64,000 bases of DNA from Pelobates cultripes (Eukaryota; Chordata; Amphibia; Anura; Pelobatidae): positions 118,626,796 through 118,690,795 of the forward strand of contig OW240921.1 of NCBI GenBank assembly GCA_933207985.1, written 5' to 3'. Below the pieces are notes generated by a model. It was not told the origin of the DNA and made no database searches. It worked only from the letters and a program-made list of their open reading frames with translations. Position numbers and translations under genes: made by a program. Positions within the stretch are counted from its first letter, which is position 1, and the number at the start of each line of letters is the position of its first letter. Positions 36,331 through 48,744 of this stretch are shown here, in pieces.

Positions 36331-39085
36331 AATACTTTACTATTCTTATATTGCATTTGCTGGCTGTCAGTTTGTGTATCAGTATCAATGAGCGCGCTCC
36401 GCAGGCTGCCACGCCGCCTTCTGTTAGTCACACCCACAGGCAACCTGCATTAAGTAGTGCTAAAAGTGTGAGGTCAGCTATAATCAGTTTATAACTATAT
36501 AATAGTGTACAGGAAATATCAGATAAAGAAAGGGCCACCAAGTTACACATAAATTGTGTGCCTGTGACAACATCTAATCTCTTTTTCTGAATTTCAAGGA
36601 TGAAAAGTGGATTAAATCATAAAATCACGTTTTGACGTAAGAACAAAACTTATCTCACTGAAATGTTAGGTAATGACATTCTAAACTCTACATTAACGGG
36701 TTTTGTTCTGAGTAACGCAAAGCGTTATATTGCTAATTTAATGCACCTGAAAAGCATTGTATGTGCCCCTTGACATCTAAAGGGTTAAAGAAAATACCCG
36801 GAACTTTTTTAATACCTATTAAGAGATTACCGGGAACACAGATTGGATCGGACGGCTCTCCTGCTAAAAGAAATTTGTCGCAAACAACAGATGACTCGGA
36901 GCATTGTGCCTTTTCTATCTCAACTGATTAATATGGTTATAACAGTCTCTTGTTATCTTGAAATGTTAAGCTGTCTGTGAGATGGAAATATTAAAACAAA
37001 GTGATAAATTCTGAGAATACAATATGTTTTTTTTCATTTCTGTTTTATTTTACACCATGAAATGGGGAAATAAAAATGTAATCATTTCGTCTTTTCTTTG
37101 AACTAGAAGCATAATTAATATATTAGACAACCGCTGCAGTCAGACCCGACTCTTCATACAGATCACCAGTTTATATGATAAATATTATAGAAATATAACT
37201 TATTAAAATATTACCAGCAACGCACACATTTTACATACAAGCTAATGCAATGAATCAGTTTATTGAGGGGTGCTTGATAATAAAATATCTCTCTTTCTAA
37301 CAAGTAATCCACTGTACTGATCGCCTGCATTTTCAAATGTTGTGAATCAGTCAGAACTAGAAAAGAATTCTGCATAAAGAGGAATTCTTGGGCAAAATGA
37401 CGAATGCTATCTAAAAAAAACTCCCAACTTTTCCTAAATCAATGAACATGCTCCAGCAATCCATCAGCATTGTGACCTACAAAAGCTCCCGTACTCTGTG
37501 GGAAAATGAAGGGGGGAGTGATTTTTTTGTTATTTTGCAAAGATGAAGAAGAACAAAACAAAATTCTAGCAAGAACTGTGTTCCTCTGCAGTGTGATAAA
37601 GAATATAAGATGGGGTTTTTTTGCAATGAGAAAGACAGATGTTTCTAGGGGTAAAGGACAAGATTGAACTGGAGCATTTGTGGGCAAAGTAGTGCAATCA
37701 CCATAGCAACTAACAGAATGTTTCTGCCACTTGCAACAAATGAGCACTTTGAATAATTAATTGATCCAATATTATCAATGTTTAAAAAAAAAAAAAAATG
37801 GCATCATCATTACGGAAGCCAATGGAAAGTTACTGCTGATGGCTATTGTAGAAAAAAAAAAAGTTTATTAAAAGCTTTTATAAGCGAGCAAGCAGCCGTT
37901 ATATGGCTGGAGGAAAAAATGGTATTTCAATCAATACTCTCCTCCAAAGAGAAGGTTCCGGAGCATTTCTCTTCCATTAGGTTGTGAGGATCGCTGTAGA
38001 AGGAGCAACACGATAGATTTTTTAATGCAAAGTTTAACATTTTTCAGATAAGTACTTATTTTGGGCTTTCAAAGTACAATAGATTTATCCTGCTTTTTGC
38101 TCATGCATAGAAAGCATTTAAACATTTTGTTTTCTCAATCTGTTTCACCTGAAAAAAAGGAAACTACAGTAGAAGATGTATGCGCCACTATTTGGATAGC
38201 ATACTCACATCAGTCAAAGGGCATTGGGGGTTATATGTAAGGAGTAATTGTGGGGTATGTGCTAATGGTGGAGGAATCACCATGGAAACCAATGAAACCC
38301 TCTTGCTGATTAACCCAAATTTAGAATTTTCAATCATGTTGATTTGAAACGATAACCTCATATTGTGCGGAGAACCTGACACTGGAGATTCCTGTCGAGA
38401 TCTTCCCGGGAAAAGCAATAATTACCCCATCATTGCCCTTCTAACGGAATGTGAGCTTGACTTCCTCAGTTCCTTTACCTGACATGTTTATTTGACTCGG
38501 GTGACATATTAATTTTTTCCCCTTACATTGTGACTCCGCTAACTGCCTGCAATAGAAACAGAAGCGTTCCACTGACACTTTTAATAGATACAATAAAACC
38601 ATAGCATTGCGTTGTGATGTGAAATGATGTTTCTAATATTGCTTCCATATGGCCTGCAGATCACGGGAAGATGGGCCTGATTAGCAAAAATCGCAGAGGA
38701 AGCGGTAAAGTTAGAACAAGGCGTAGAGGTGACGAGGTACTAGAATTCTGTAATGCAATAAATAACTGATTTAAAAGAAAACCGCATGAAGCGAGCCTCA
38801 ATATTCTGGGCTGAATGTAACAATGAATAAAACTTTCACTGGTAATGAGAGGAACTGAACGCCAATATAGGACATATAGAAATTAAGAGCAAATCATTCC
38901 TAATAATTTTTTTAATACATATTTACTTGTTTACCTAAGGATATTGCAGTGACTGAACGTCTTCCATCTTTTTTTTTTTTTTTTTTTTTACAGAAGATAA
39001 CCCGAGTATTATTTGAATAATCACATGAAAAAATAACAGGTTTCTTTCTAAATTATTATTCTGTTTTCTATGTAAAGAAACAACA
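36331..39085. other. low-repeat intronic stretch
   Basis: No array, transposon or exon recognised apart from poly(A) at 37783-37797 and poly(T) at 38970-38989. Confidence 0.45.
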
Positions 39086-39145
39086 TAAGTACCATAACCA
39101 CTGCAGCATGCTAAAGTGGTTAGGGTATTTGGAGTGTTCCTTTAA
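39086..39145. mobile_element. fragment of the gcaccataaccactgca hairpin MITE
   Basis: Reads accataaccactgcagcatg, then ctaaagtggttagggtattt and ggagtgttcctttaa. It is a small hairpin with the same arm sequence as the element at 56598 and ends in TTAA. The left end is truncated. Confidence 0.6.
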
Positions 39146-39367
39146 GACGAAGTAAATACCTACAAGAAATCTGTTTACTGATTTTATTTACACACATCGA
39201 ATGATTATAATGGCAAAACATAAATTCTTAGTGATGGGATATATTACCTGTATATAAATATATGTATGTATCTATCATATAACCCATTTAAACTTCAGCT
39301 TCCCCTGAGCTACACGGGGAAAGCGGATGGGGTTTTTCAGCCATCTAATAACTTGCAGTGTTCTCGG

Positions 39368-40187
39368 CAGGGCCATACTAGGAGCCCAGTGGGCCTGGTG
39401 CTGACAATTATTATGGGTCTAATTATCAAATCCACTGATATTGACAGAAAACACTAAAACAGTTATGCCTCCCAAGAGTCATGTATTTGGCGGAGTTGGT
39501 GCTGGAGGGAAACACAAGATATAGCTTTAAGAAAACATCTACCCTATGCTAATCTCTCACTTTCATCTTTCAAGTAAATTCATATCCCCTAACAGCAGTG
39601 TCCAGTGAAGCAGGATTTCGGTGGGTGGGCTAAAAGGGTGGGCCAATGATGCGAATCACGTAACCAAAACCGCCCAAAAGGGCAAAAATGCCCCAAAAAA
39701 TCTGCCCAAAGGAATTAAGTCAGCCTGGCGTGAATGCACATTAGGCTGCCTGCCAATCATGCAGGATGACCAAGCAAGGGCATACTATGCAGACAGCACC
39801 CTGAGCTTGGCATTAATGCGTCTAATGATTCGCTCGCTCCATGCTTTCTAAGGACTGTCCCCCAGCACTCGCTTGGCCTCTCCTCTCCTAACCTTCTCAC
39901 TAGCAGGTGGAAGCTCCTTGTGCACAGCGTTGGACAGAGAAAAGGAGTATGTAGTGTTGAAGAAAGACAACACAGAGTTAGAGAGACTGAAGCAGAAAGA
40001 TTATTCGCATAGTGTGCAAAGTCAGCTTTACATTAATTTAATTGTCAGTCAGTCCACACCTGTTTTGTGTCCCTACATCCACATGTGAAGAATAGTAAAT
40101 AAATACATATATATATATTTTTAGCAATGGTCCTATTCCATGGGCATGGGCTGCAGCTCCATCGGCCCCTATGTTAATCCAGCCCTG
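39368..40187. mobile_element. hAT-like non-autonomous DNA transposon C
   Basis: Starts CAGGGCCATACTA; the reversed right end starts CAGGGCTGGATTA. The flanks gttctcgg (39360-39367) and gtactcgg (40188-40195) form an 8-bp target duplication with one change. It carries no tandem array and no transposase frame. Confidence 0.75.
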
Positions 40188-40195
40188 GTACTCGG

Positions 40196-41093
40196 CATAA
40201 AATATTCCTAATATTGATTTATAAAGCATAAAAAAGAACAAATCATGTCTCTGAATACATTTTTTGGAATTTTTCTGGAATGTTAAAACCCCCGATGGAA
40301 AAAACAAAAAGAGTGATACGTTTGAAAATATCAAGGAGTATTTTGGAGCAACTTTTCAAATACAATCCGAGACATTTAATAAAAAAGAATGTCAAAATGC
40401 GTAGCTGGGTAGAGCGGATAATATTTTGTGATTCAGAGAAATCCCATAGATAATTCTGAAATATCAAAACATAAAAATAATGAGAAGTCCGCCAAACGCA
40501 GCACAGGAGCTGTGGAAACACCACAGCATCAATAAAGGAAATTGTTTTATATTATAAACATGGTGAATTACACCTTTAAATCTATGGAGTCAGCTAGTTA
40601 CTCTGCTATTATTAAGGTTATACATAAACCTAATAACGCTTACATTCTCCCCGAGGATTATAATTTGCATTCACGTATTAAAATACCCTGATCATCTGTT
40701 TTTCGAGAATTATGTGTTAAACGTCCCGGCCTTGCGCTTACAGGGAGAACGTTGACAGAACTGGGCTGCATATATTGTAAAATAACAGATACGCCTGCAG
40801 ACAAGTTTCTCTTCCATTAAAGAGCGCAACGCAAACATAGCAATGCACCGAAGTAAATCCTGCATCGCACTAGTTATGTCAACTCCACCTGGCTACAAAC
40901 TAATTCTAACAATGTGGAAGAAACAAATGATCTATTGGTCACATGACGAAGATGACTGCTCTCTGATTTGTAAGATTAGCTGGTTCGGATTGTGACAAGG
41001 TGTTATAGGGTGTTGTTGTTTGGTGTATGTTGTATAGTATTTGCCGTGTTGTCTAGATATGTTGCAATCTGGAAGCTGATAACCTTTAATGAA
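40196..41093. other. intronic sequence, nothing recognised
   Basis: AT-rich unique sequence; no exon or repeat recognised. Confidence 0.5.
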
Positions 41094-41153
41094 CGATTTA
41101 AAAAAGGCTGAACTTAATGGACGCATGTCTATTTTCAGTCTATGTAACTAGAA
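41094..41153 (+). mobile_element. CR1-type LINE 3' end fragment
   Basis: Reads aaaaaaggctgaacttaatg, gacgcatgtctattttcag, tctatgtaact. It matches the reversed 3' end of the CR1-type copy at 24334 (aaggctgaactggatgga...cagcctatgtaact). Only the last ~55 bp remain. Confidence 0.6.
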
Positions 41154-41373
41154 TTATTTTATTTAGTAAATCTTTATTTACACGTACATTGATACATCAC
41201 GGTTATCAAACAGTGTATAGAATAATATCCCCCATATAACACACGTAATCAGGGCCGGTGCAAGGATTTTTGCCGCCCTAGGCAAAAGAAAGATTTGCCG
41301 CCCCCCCTCCGGAACATCGCAATGCCCCACCCATATGAACTAATGCCAGTGCTGCACACAGTGTGTGTTTACA

Positions 41374-41453
41374 TTAACCCCTTAAGGACCAAACTTCTGG
41401 AATAAAAGGGAATCATGACATGTCACACATGTCATGTGTCCTTAAGGGGTTAA
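41374..41453. mobile_element. 80-bp palindromic MITE, copy 2
   Basis: Identical over 80 bp to the copy at 14108-14187, with the same 16-bp perfect terminal repeats. It is nested in element D. What follows (caccagaacaactttattaa near 41480) looks like part of another frog MITE. Confidence 0.9.
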
Positions 41454-41859
41454 AAAGCCTGCAGGGACAAACTATAGACACCAGAACAACTTTATTAAGC
41501 TGCAGTGGTTCTGAGGACTATATTGTCCATTTAATGTGAGGTAAATTAGAGATTAGTGTCACTAATAATATACTAGATTGCCTACTTACAATCAGATGAG
41601 GATGGTGATGGGCTCTGGCTGCAGTCTGGCTCCACTGGTCTGGTGTAGAACAGGATCTCTGGAGGCTGTTTGCAACTGTGGTCACATAATTCAATGTTCT
41701 GGGAGAACGGGAAGCAGCTCCATTTTTGGGGGCCTCTTACATAGCTCAAGGTCTGGGCCCCAGGGCCTGACGGTGAGTATGCCCATAAAGCCCACCCATA
41801 AGGCCACCTACATGTTCCACACATGAACTCACAGGGAGTAGAGTGTGTATGGGATGTGT

Positions 41860-42355
41860 TATGTGTTATGTGTTACTGTAGAGGATCTAATGTGTGTGCT
41901 TACGGAATGTAGTGTATAGGGATACCAGTTTGTGTAGGTGATGCAGTGTTGTTTGTGTAAGGGATAGAAAGCAGTGAGTGTTTGTGTATAAGGGATGCAT
42001 TGTGTGTTTCTTGTTGTGTGTTAGGGATGCATTGTGTGAATCTGTGTTTGTATGCATAAGGGATGCAAAGTATGTTTCTGTGTATGTAAGGGATGCAGTG
42101 TGTGTGTCTGTAAGGGGTGTGTTGAGTGTGTGTAAGAGATGCATTGTGTTTCTGTGTTTGTGTGTAAGAGAAACAGTGTGTGTTTGCATATGTGTGTAAG
42201 GGATGCATTGTGTGTGTTCTGTGTATATGTGCAAAGGATGCATTGTCTTTATGTGTAAGGGTTGCATTGTGTGTTTCTCTGTGTGTAAGGGAAGCATGTT
42301 GTGTTTCTGTGTGTATAGGGATGCACTGTGTGTGTGTGTGTGTGTGTGCGCGTGG
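41860..42355. repeat. TG-rich array with gtaagggatgcattgtgtg units, inside element D
   Basis: Irregular units about 25-40 bp long ending in a tg run near 42325-42350. Small frames on both strands are artefacts. Confidence 0.88.
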
Positions 42356-42379
42356 TGTGAAAGAGCTCCCTGTCCCCCT

Positions 42380-43245
42380 GTCCTACAGAGCTCTCCCTTC
42401 CATTCCTTAGAGATCTCCCCTGCCCCTTAGTGGTCTCTCCTCTCCCCCCCACCTCCCTTAGTGGTCTCCTTTTCTCCCCGACTTTCCATTAGTGGTCTCT
42501 CCTCTCCCCCCACCCTCCCCTATCCTCCACCCCCCTCCCTTAGCGGTCTCTCCACTGCCCCCTCCCTCCTTTAGTGGTCTCTCCCTCCCCTACTTTCTCA
42601 TCTCCCACCCCTCCTGTTCTCCTCTTCTTCTCCCCCCGTGTTTTCCTCTTATTCCCCCCCTCCGTGTGTTCTCTGCTTCTTCTCCCCCCTGTAATCTTGT
42701 CTTCTTCTCCCCTCCCCCCGTAATCTTCTCCCCTCCCGTCTTCTTCTCCCCGTGTCTTCTCTTCTTCTCCCCATCAATCATCTCCCCCCTCCTCCTCCAT
42801 CAATCATCTCCCCCTCCTCCCATCAATCATCCCCATCAGTCATCTCCCCAATCCAATCATCTCCCCTCCACCATCGTCATCTCCTCCCTCCTCCCATCAA
42901 ATCATCTCCCCTCCATCTCCCCATCATCATCATCTCCCCCTCCATCAAATCATCTCCCCTCCATCTCCCCATCATCATCTCCCCCCTCCTCCATCAATCC
43001 ATCTCCCCCAATCATCTCCCCATCATCATCATCTCCCCCCTCCTCCCATCAATCATCTCCCCATCATCTCCCCCCATCATCATCATCTCCCCCCTCCTCC
43101 ATCAATCATCCTCCCCCATCATCCCCCCTATCATCTAATCATCCTCTCTCCATCAATCCATCTCCCCCCAATATCTCCCCCCCATCATCTCCCCATCATC
43201 ATCTCCCCATCGTCATCATCTCCCCATCATCATCATCTCCCCCCC
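42380..43245. repeat. C/T-rich array (cttagtggtctctc, then ccatcatcatctcccc), inside element D
   Basis: The first part (to ~42600) repeats ccttagtggtctctcctc. The second (42770-43245) repeats catcaatcatctcccccctc in varied lengths. The plus strand is almost purely pyrimidine over some hundreds of bases, so triplex or H-DNA formation is possible. The 283-residue Ser/Pro-rich frame is an artefact. Confidence 0.88.
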
Positions 43246-43368
43246 TCCCAGCAGCTTCTCCTCACCTCCCCTGCCCTGCTGTAGCGTGGCCGAGCTCCTT
43301 TCGGGTCCGCGACCCGGCCGGAATGACAGGAAGTGCACACTGAGGGGCAGGGGAGGTGAGACACTGTG

Positions 43369-43410
43369 GCAGCCGCCTGAGCGCTCTCTATAGAGCGCTC
43401 AGGCGGCTGC
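43369..43410. repeat. perfect hairpin near the right end of element D
   Basis: Arms of 19 bp (gcagccgcctgagcgctct at 43369-43387, reversed at 43392-43410) are perfectly complementary around a ctat loop. Confidence 0.95.
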
Positions 43411-43518
43411 AGAATTTAAAGGGCCGGCGATGGGGGCGCAGGGCGCCCCCTCCTATATGGCGCCCTAGGCGGCTGCCTAGTTCGCCTTATAGGAAGCGCC
43501 GGCCCTGCGTCACGTAAT

Positions 43519-46500
43519 ATATTCTACACTTTTTTATATGGATACTTGTAGAACTCAGTGTCAGTAACTGGATCAAAAGAGAATGAAATGTGTTCACTGA
43601 ACTGATTGCTAATTTAACACAAATTACAATTACACTAATAATATTAGAGTCATGTTTGAGATCCAGGATATGCATGTTATTTATTAGGAGTGCAAAGGCG
43701 ACCTTGCAGGTGGCTAATCCAGGGAATGAGCAGGATCAGGATGGACATTAGTCAGGCCTCAGAAGCTCACCTTCCTTTATATATAAAACCCTCAGCCCAC
43801 ACTTCCCAGCAGGTCACAAGTTTACTCATCTCTAAGTCTTTACCAATGTAAGATACACTGAATATTGTCAACAATACTATGTTTACCATGTTTCTCTCCT
43901 ATGTGACCAGTGGTTTGTGCCTTATTGTACAAGTAATGTGTGGAATGAGAAAAATAAAGAATTAAAAAAAAATCAAATACTCTCTCTTGTTCTCTATCTA
44001 TATTCAACATGCAGAATGCAGAGGACTCATTCACTAAACACCAAATTTAAAGCTCTCACAGAATTCAAGTGGCGTTCTTTTGGTCTAGGGGTAACTTGAG
44101 GCAATTCATTTATTTTCTGAAATAAGCCTAATTGCCCCAAGTGATTTTCTTTCTCCAAATTTCCCTTAATTTGCAGCTCATTGAATAACCCCATTTGTTT
44201 TTGAAGCCATACATATTTATTGTAAACGTATTGATTTCGTATTGATTCCCATATCTTCAGAATTGCAGTAAATTCTATGGTATATCCGGGAAAGCACAGT
44301 AAATAGATGTGCTAATGAGATTTCTATGAACAGGACATCGTTATACAATGTCTAAAACGACTTTTAAAATGTTAATTTAAAATAATTCTGCAAAGAGGTG
44401 TAATTATGCTGAATGTTTACGATAATATAATTAATGGATAGTCATTTAATGCCATAAAGAGATCATAAATATGCCTCACTTTTGTAACTATTGAAACAAA
44501 ACCTCTAATTAACTAATTAGCCCAAAATGATGACAATAAACATTCAAATAGATGGACCACTATCTAATTCCGATGCTCCTATTAAATCATAAAATAGAAT
44601 TATTTTCTCCGATCCGATGTCCAAGAAGGGATCTCCTGGTCAATGGCTGTCAGCGGGTGCCAAGCGGTAAGGCCCGTTTATGGTACTGCAGATTGAAATG
44701 GTAGCTGCGTGGCATTTGGGAGCAAGGAGCGGATTTCAATTTCCCATAGGTAAAACCCAGTCAGATTCATTGACTGCCGTGGATATGGTTTAGAAATTAA
44801 AGATCATTATGTGTCTGTGGCCAGGAAGGAGCAGGGCTTTCAGGTAAAGTGAGAAATGCAGGAATGAATTCTGACAGAGCTGAGCTCTAATACATAATTC
44901 ATGTCATGGCAGAAGGAAGGGGTTACATTTTGAGCTGACTGAGAGCTCCCCTGAAATTTGCAATCATACACGGGGGAGGGGGGTGTCCTGCACCCTGTGA
45001 TTAATGCACAGATTAAAAACTAGGTGGGATTTAAAGGGGCGGAGGTGCGTTTCCCCGAAGGTCCCCAAAGGCAAAAATGAATAATGGATTCCAATATATC
45101 TGTGTTATAAATGTATTTTTTTTCCAGGATAAACTCACTGGCAGGAACCCGTGGGACCCACTTATATGGTCATTTCCCTCCCCACAGGTCGCCAAGGTAG
45201 GTTTTATTTATTGCATTTAAAATGCTGAAGGGAGGAGGGAGAGGTTATAGTTTCATATTATTAACTCCATGATTCACACAGCTGTCTGCTAGCTTTATAA
45301 ACTGGGAGATTATCAGCCATTAATCAATTAGCAGACATTTCCTGTCAGCACAGCCTTATTCATTAATGCTTTCAATGAGGAGAGGCAACTCCCATTGATC
45401 TCAGGCAGCATATCCCTGAGGATATGTACTGGACTGATTTGCTAAACAGGTAAAATTCCGAGATATGGAGGAACATTTTTTAATTTTGGTTATTTTGATA
45501 AATCCCCACAACCCCCAATTTACCAAATTAACCCTTGGTTTGTTTGATATGGAGTCCTCATGGTGGGAGTGGTACTGCAAGACTTTAAATTACACCTGAT
45601 ATTTGTTTATATCGGGGATGATAACCTGTCAACCCTTTGCGGGCCAGATAATACTGCCTTGTAATAATCCTCATAAATATTGTTTATTAATATTAGTGAA
45701 TGCCTTCCTATATTGATCAGAGGACTCTAAGGAGTTATGAGACACCCCAGTGGGGGTACATTACACACATGATCCCTGATAAGGTTTGAACCCATGGTTC
45801 ACCTGCAGTAATTGCTCTGCCCCTAGAGGGTGTTGTTCCTGATGGCAATGCAGTCTGTAAAACCCACAAGAGAATCACTGAGATCCCAGCACTAAGTGAT
45901 ATCGCTATATGTCGATGGACCTTTCACAGCAAATAAATAGTTAATATTAATACTAGCCAGACACCTCTAGAATTGAGAGCAACACACCCATCGGGGCCTC
46001 ACAAGGGCCTACTAATTAGATAATAAGCTGGCGTAGCCAAAAAGCTCTCAAAGATTGAGTGACGAGTGTGTTAAACAGTTTTGAGTCTCTCTCTTTACAT
46101 GATAAGGATATTTACTATTTTGAGAATTTAAAGGGGATTGCAAATTTAAGGCCAGAGTAGTTGAACTGACTACATAGCTCATTTATCCAATGTTTCTAGC
46201 TCAATTATTTTTACTGTTTGTATGTGTGTGTATGTGTATGTGTGTGTGTGTGTGCGTGTGTGTTCATTAACCCCAGAGATAGCTGACATGCCACCATTAA
46301 CTGAGTGCCACCAGTGGGCTATTTATTAATTTAATCCTTTATTAGAATATCCTTTAATCAGATATTTTACACCATGCTCCTTGGTTGCTGCTATCTCAAA
46401 GTCCAGCTGAGTGTCTCTGAAGGGCGATTTTATTTTGAGAAGAAGGCGCAGTTTGTGTCTAGCTGTGATGATAGCTGGTAATTATAGACTGCGCGGCTGA

Positions 46501-47200
46501 AATATGTGCCCTGACGTCCGCAGGATACTCCGTGACTTTGTAGCTGTGGATTTAAAGATTTTATTTTGTAATCCCGCTGGTTAAAGACACAGGGCTTGGA
46601 GTGTATGAATCCGAATCCTCGGTTATTCCGTGTAAAGGGGAAATGTTTACATATTTAGCACAGGTCGCAGACTGACACACTTTGCTTGCTCTTCAAGGCG
46701 CAAGACAAACAGTGTCAATCTTTTTTCATTTTATATACTGCATTTAACAGTGCAAACAGAATCCGAGCCAGTGCCAGTGAGGACCGGAGCCCTCGAGAGC
46801 TGTACATTTTATTAGTAAAAGCTATAAGGAGCAGAAATGTTAAAACACAAATGGTAAAATATTTACCCCTGTGCATGACGCTGGGCCCTGCTAGAGGGAC
46901 ATTATGTATATTTTAAAAGGGTATTCTCCCTTACTTATATTGTACCCAACTAATACAATGAAAACACTATTGCTACATATAACAAATAGTTAAATAATCT
47001 CAGACAGACATGGCAGCACGCGTTCTGTAAAGGGACTGTACGCTTATATCCCATGTCAAACAGGTGACGGACGAAACGTTGGCATATTCAGATTGTGTCT
47101 GTATTTGCTATAAGCTGGTCATTATCTGAGTTCCTCTATACTTTTGTCATGGACACTATGGTCATTGTGGAGCTAAATACTATTGTTTTTCAATGTCGCC
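43519..47200. other. low-repeat intronic stretch with possible conserved non-coding sequence
   Basis: No transposon or exon recognised. A tg microsatellite lies at 46217-46262. Segments 44600-44960 and 45240-45440 are of balanced composition and rich in TAATTA-like and AATTAG motifs, as in vertebrate enhancers near neural genes. This is a resemblance, not evidence of conservation. Confidence 0.4.
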
Positions 47201-47559
47201 TGCATCTAGGGCCCTCACAAATTACCAGGGAGCCATGACGACACAATCTCAGGCCCCTCCCGTAAGAGGGTCATGAAGGAGACAGCCATCATTTTTACTA
47301 TTATTGACTGATTGATTGATTTATTCTGCAGCTAGTGTCTCTGTGCTCTGGAGACCTCTCTATAGCGAGTCTGTTCCAGTAAGGACGCGCTCTGCAAGGC
47401 TTCGAATACTTTACTCTGACAGAGGTTAGAACTTTAGCAATTTCCATTTTCCTCCTTTATATCCGACATGTACTATTCCCCACGGTATCACAAACATACA
47501 TCGCTCATCCTAAATTGACGAAGCAAGTCGCTATTTTTTTAGTTTGCATGTCACCGTCA
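47201..47559. repeat. 359-bp duplicated segment, copy 1
   Basis: From tgcatctagggccctcac to ttgcatgtcaccgtca. It matches 49667-50027 with about 20 differences by eye, roughly 94% identity, in direct orientation. This copy lies in unique sequence about 600 bp before the 31-bp array starts. Confidence 0.92.
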
Positions 47560-48154
47560 CCTCATTCTTCTCCTTCCTTACAAATCGTACACCTATTTCC
47601 ACTCCTCTGCATTTATTAGCGCTAGCCGCCATTACTCATTTTGCCCGCCTGCTGCTCTGAGATACACATCTATCTTTCACTTACTTACTTTGTCTCTGAT
47701 TTGCTGAGATCACAAATTCTTGCTATTTATTTATGATACATTGCTATCTCCCCGTTCTGACGCCGGTGAGAAAATACACAGCTATCTTTCATTCGCTATT
47801 TTTGTCATTAAAAAAGGTTTTTCTGTCAACTACAAAAGGCTGCAATTTTCTCGCTATCTGACCTACTAAAAAAGGAACCTTTTCATCACTGGAGCCAGGT
47901 TTATGGGCTCCTTCAGGTAGTGCAAGAAAGTCTGTATTTATCATTAAGGCGTAGGGACTATTCCGAGGCAGTCAGGAAACGCTCTCCATCAAATCACATC
48001 CAGCCTCCTAAGCACTCTGTTTTCAAGGAAAAGATGTGTTAATGTGAGTGTAAAACTAAAACAGGGACATTTGGCTGTTTCTCTATAACTTGCTATTCAC
48101 AGAGGAGGCATTCTGTCAAGTGCAGGGTTGTTTCCATAAAGATTGGTTATTTAC
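47560..48154. other. intronic sequence, nothing recognised
   Basis: Unique sequence between the duplicated segment and the 31-bp array. Confidence 0.5.
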
Positions 48155-48569
48155 TGTAAACCATCCATGTGTGTGTCTGGTGGGTCAGTCTATGTCACTG
48201 TCAGTGCATTTTGGGTTAGCCTGTGTCACTGTCAGTGTCTGGTGGGTCAGTCTTTGTCACTGTCAGTGCATTTTGGATTAGCCTGTGTCACTGTCCGTGT
48301 ATGGTGGGTCAGTCTATGTCATTGTCAGCATAGGCGTGCGCACGGGATGTGCCTGGGCACACCCTAATCCCCGCGGCACGCCTATGCATATTGAGACCGG
48401 CAGGGGAGATCTCAGGATCTCCCCTGTCGGCTCATGCAGAGCCAGCGCTATCCGAGCGCCGGCTCTGCTCTCAGCCTCCCTCCCTACCGACCCACATGCA
48501 GGGAGGGAGGCAGGAGAGGACCCGGGGAGCTATTGCCGGCAGCTCCGCCGGGTTCCGCTCGCGAGATAT

Positions 48570-48591
48570 GAGCGTTGCCATGGCAACGCTC
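48570..48591. promoter_or_regulatory. perfect 22-bp palindrome containing an RFX X-box-like site
   Basis: The centre is GTTGCCATGGCAAC (48574-48587), which matches the X-box pattern bound by RFX factors (GTnRCC, short spacer, RGnAAC). The palindrome extends four bases further on each side. It lies inside transposon E. Binding is not shown by sequence alone. Confidence 0.6.
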
Positions 48592-48600
48592 AAATCTCAC

Positions 48601-48641
48601 GAGAGTGAAATCTAGCCCCACAGGGGCTAGAGTTCACTCTC
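48601..48641. repeat. 19-bp-arm hairpin in element E
   Basis: Arms gagagtgaaatctagcccc and ggggctagagttcactctc pair at 18 of 19 positions around aca. It lies ten bases after the X-box-like palindrome. Confidence 0.92.
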
Positions 48642-48744
48642 CACTGGACCACCAGGGAAAGCAGCAGCACTATCCCCCCTCCCTACATAAGGTAAGAAGG
48701 GAGGGGGGATAGCAAGTAATGTACCCCCACCTCCACCCCCAAAA

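Larger units (their letters stand above)
41250..43507. mobile_element. hAT-like non-autonomous DNA transposon D
   Basis: Left end CAGGGCCGGTGC and reversed right end CAGGGCCGGCGC agree at 11 of 12 bases. The 8-bp sequence cacgtaat lies directly left (41242-41249) and again at 43511-43518, three bases beyond the right end. A perfect hairpin sits near the right end. The interior is a TG-rich array followed by a C/T-rich array, and it holds an 80-bp MITE. No transposase is encoded. Confidence 0.75.

Noticed and set aside
42492..43343. 283-residue Ser/Pro-rich frame
   Set aside because: Translation of the C/T-rich array inside element D.
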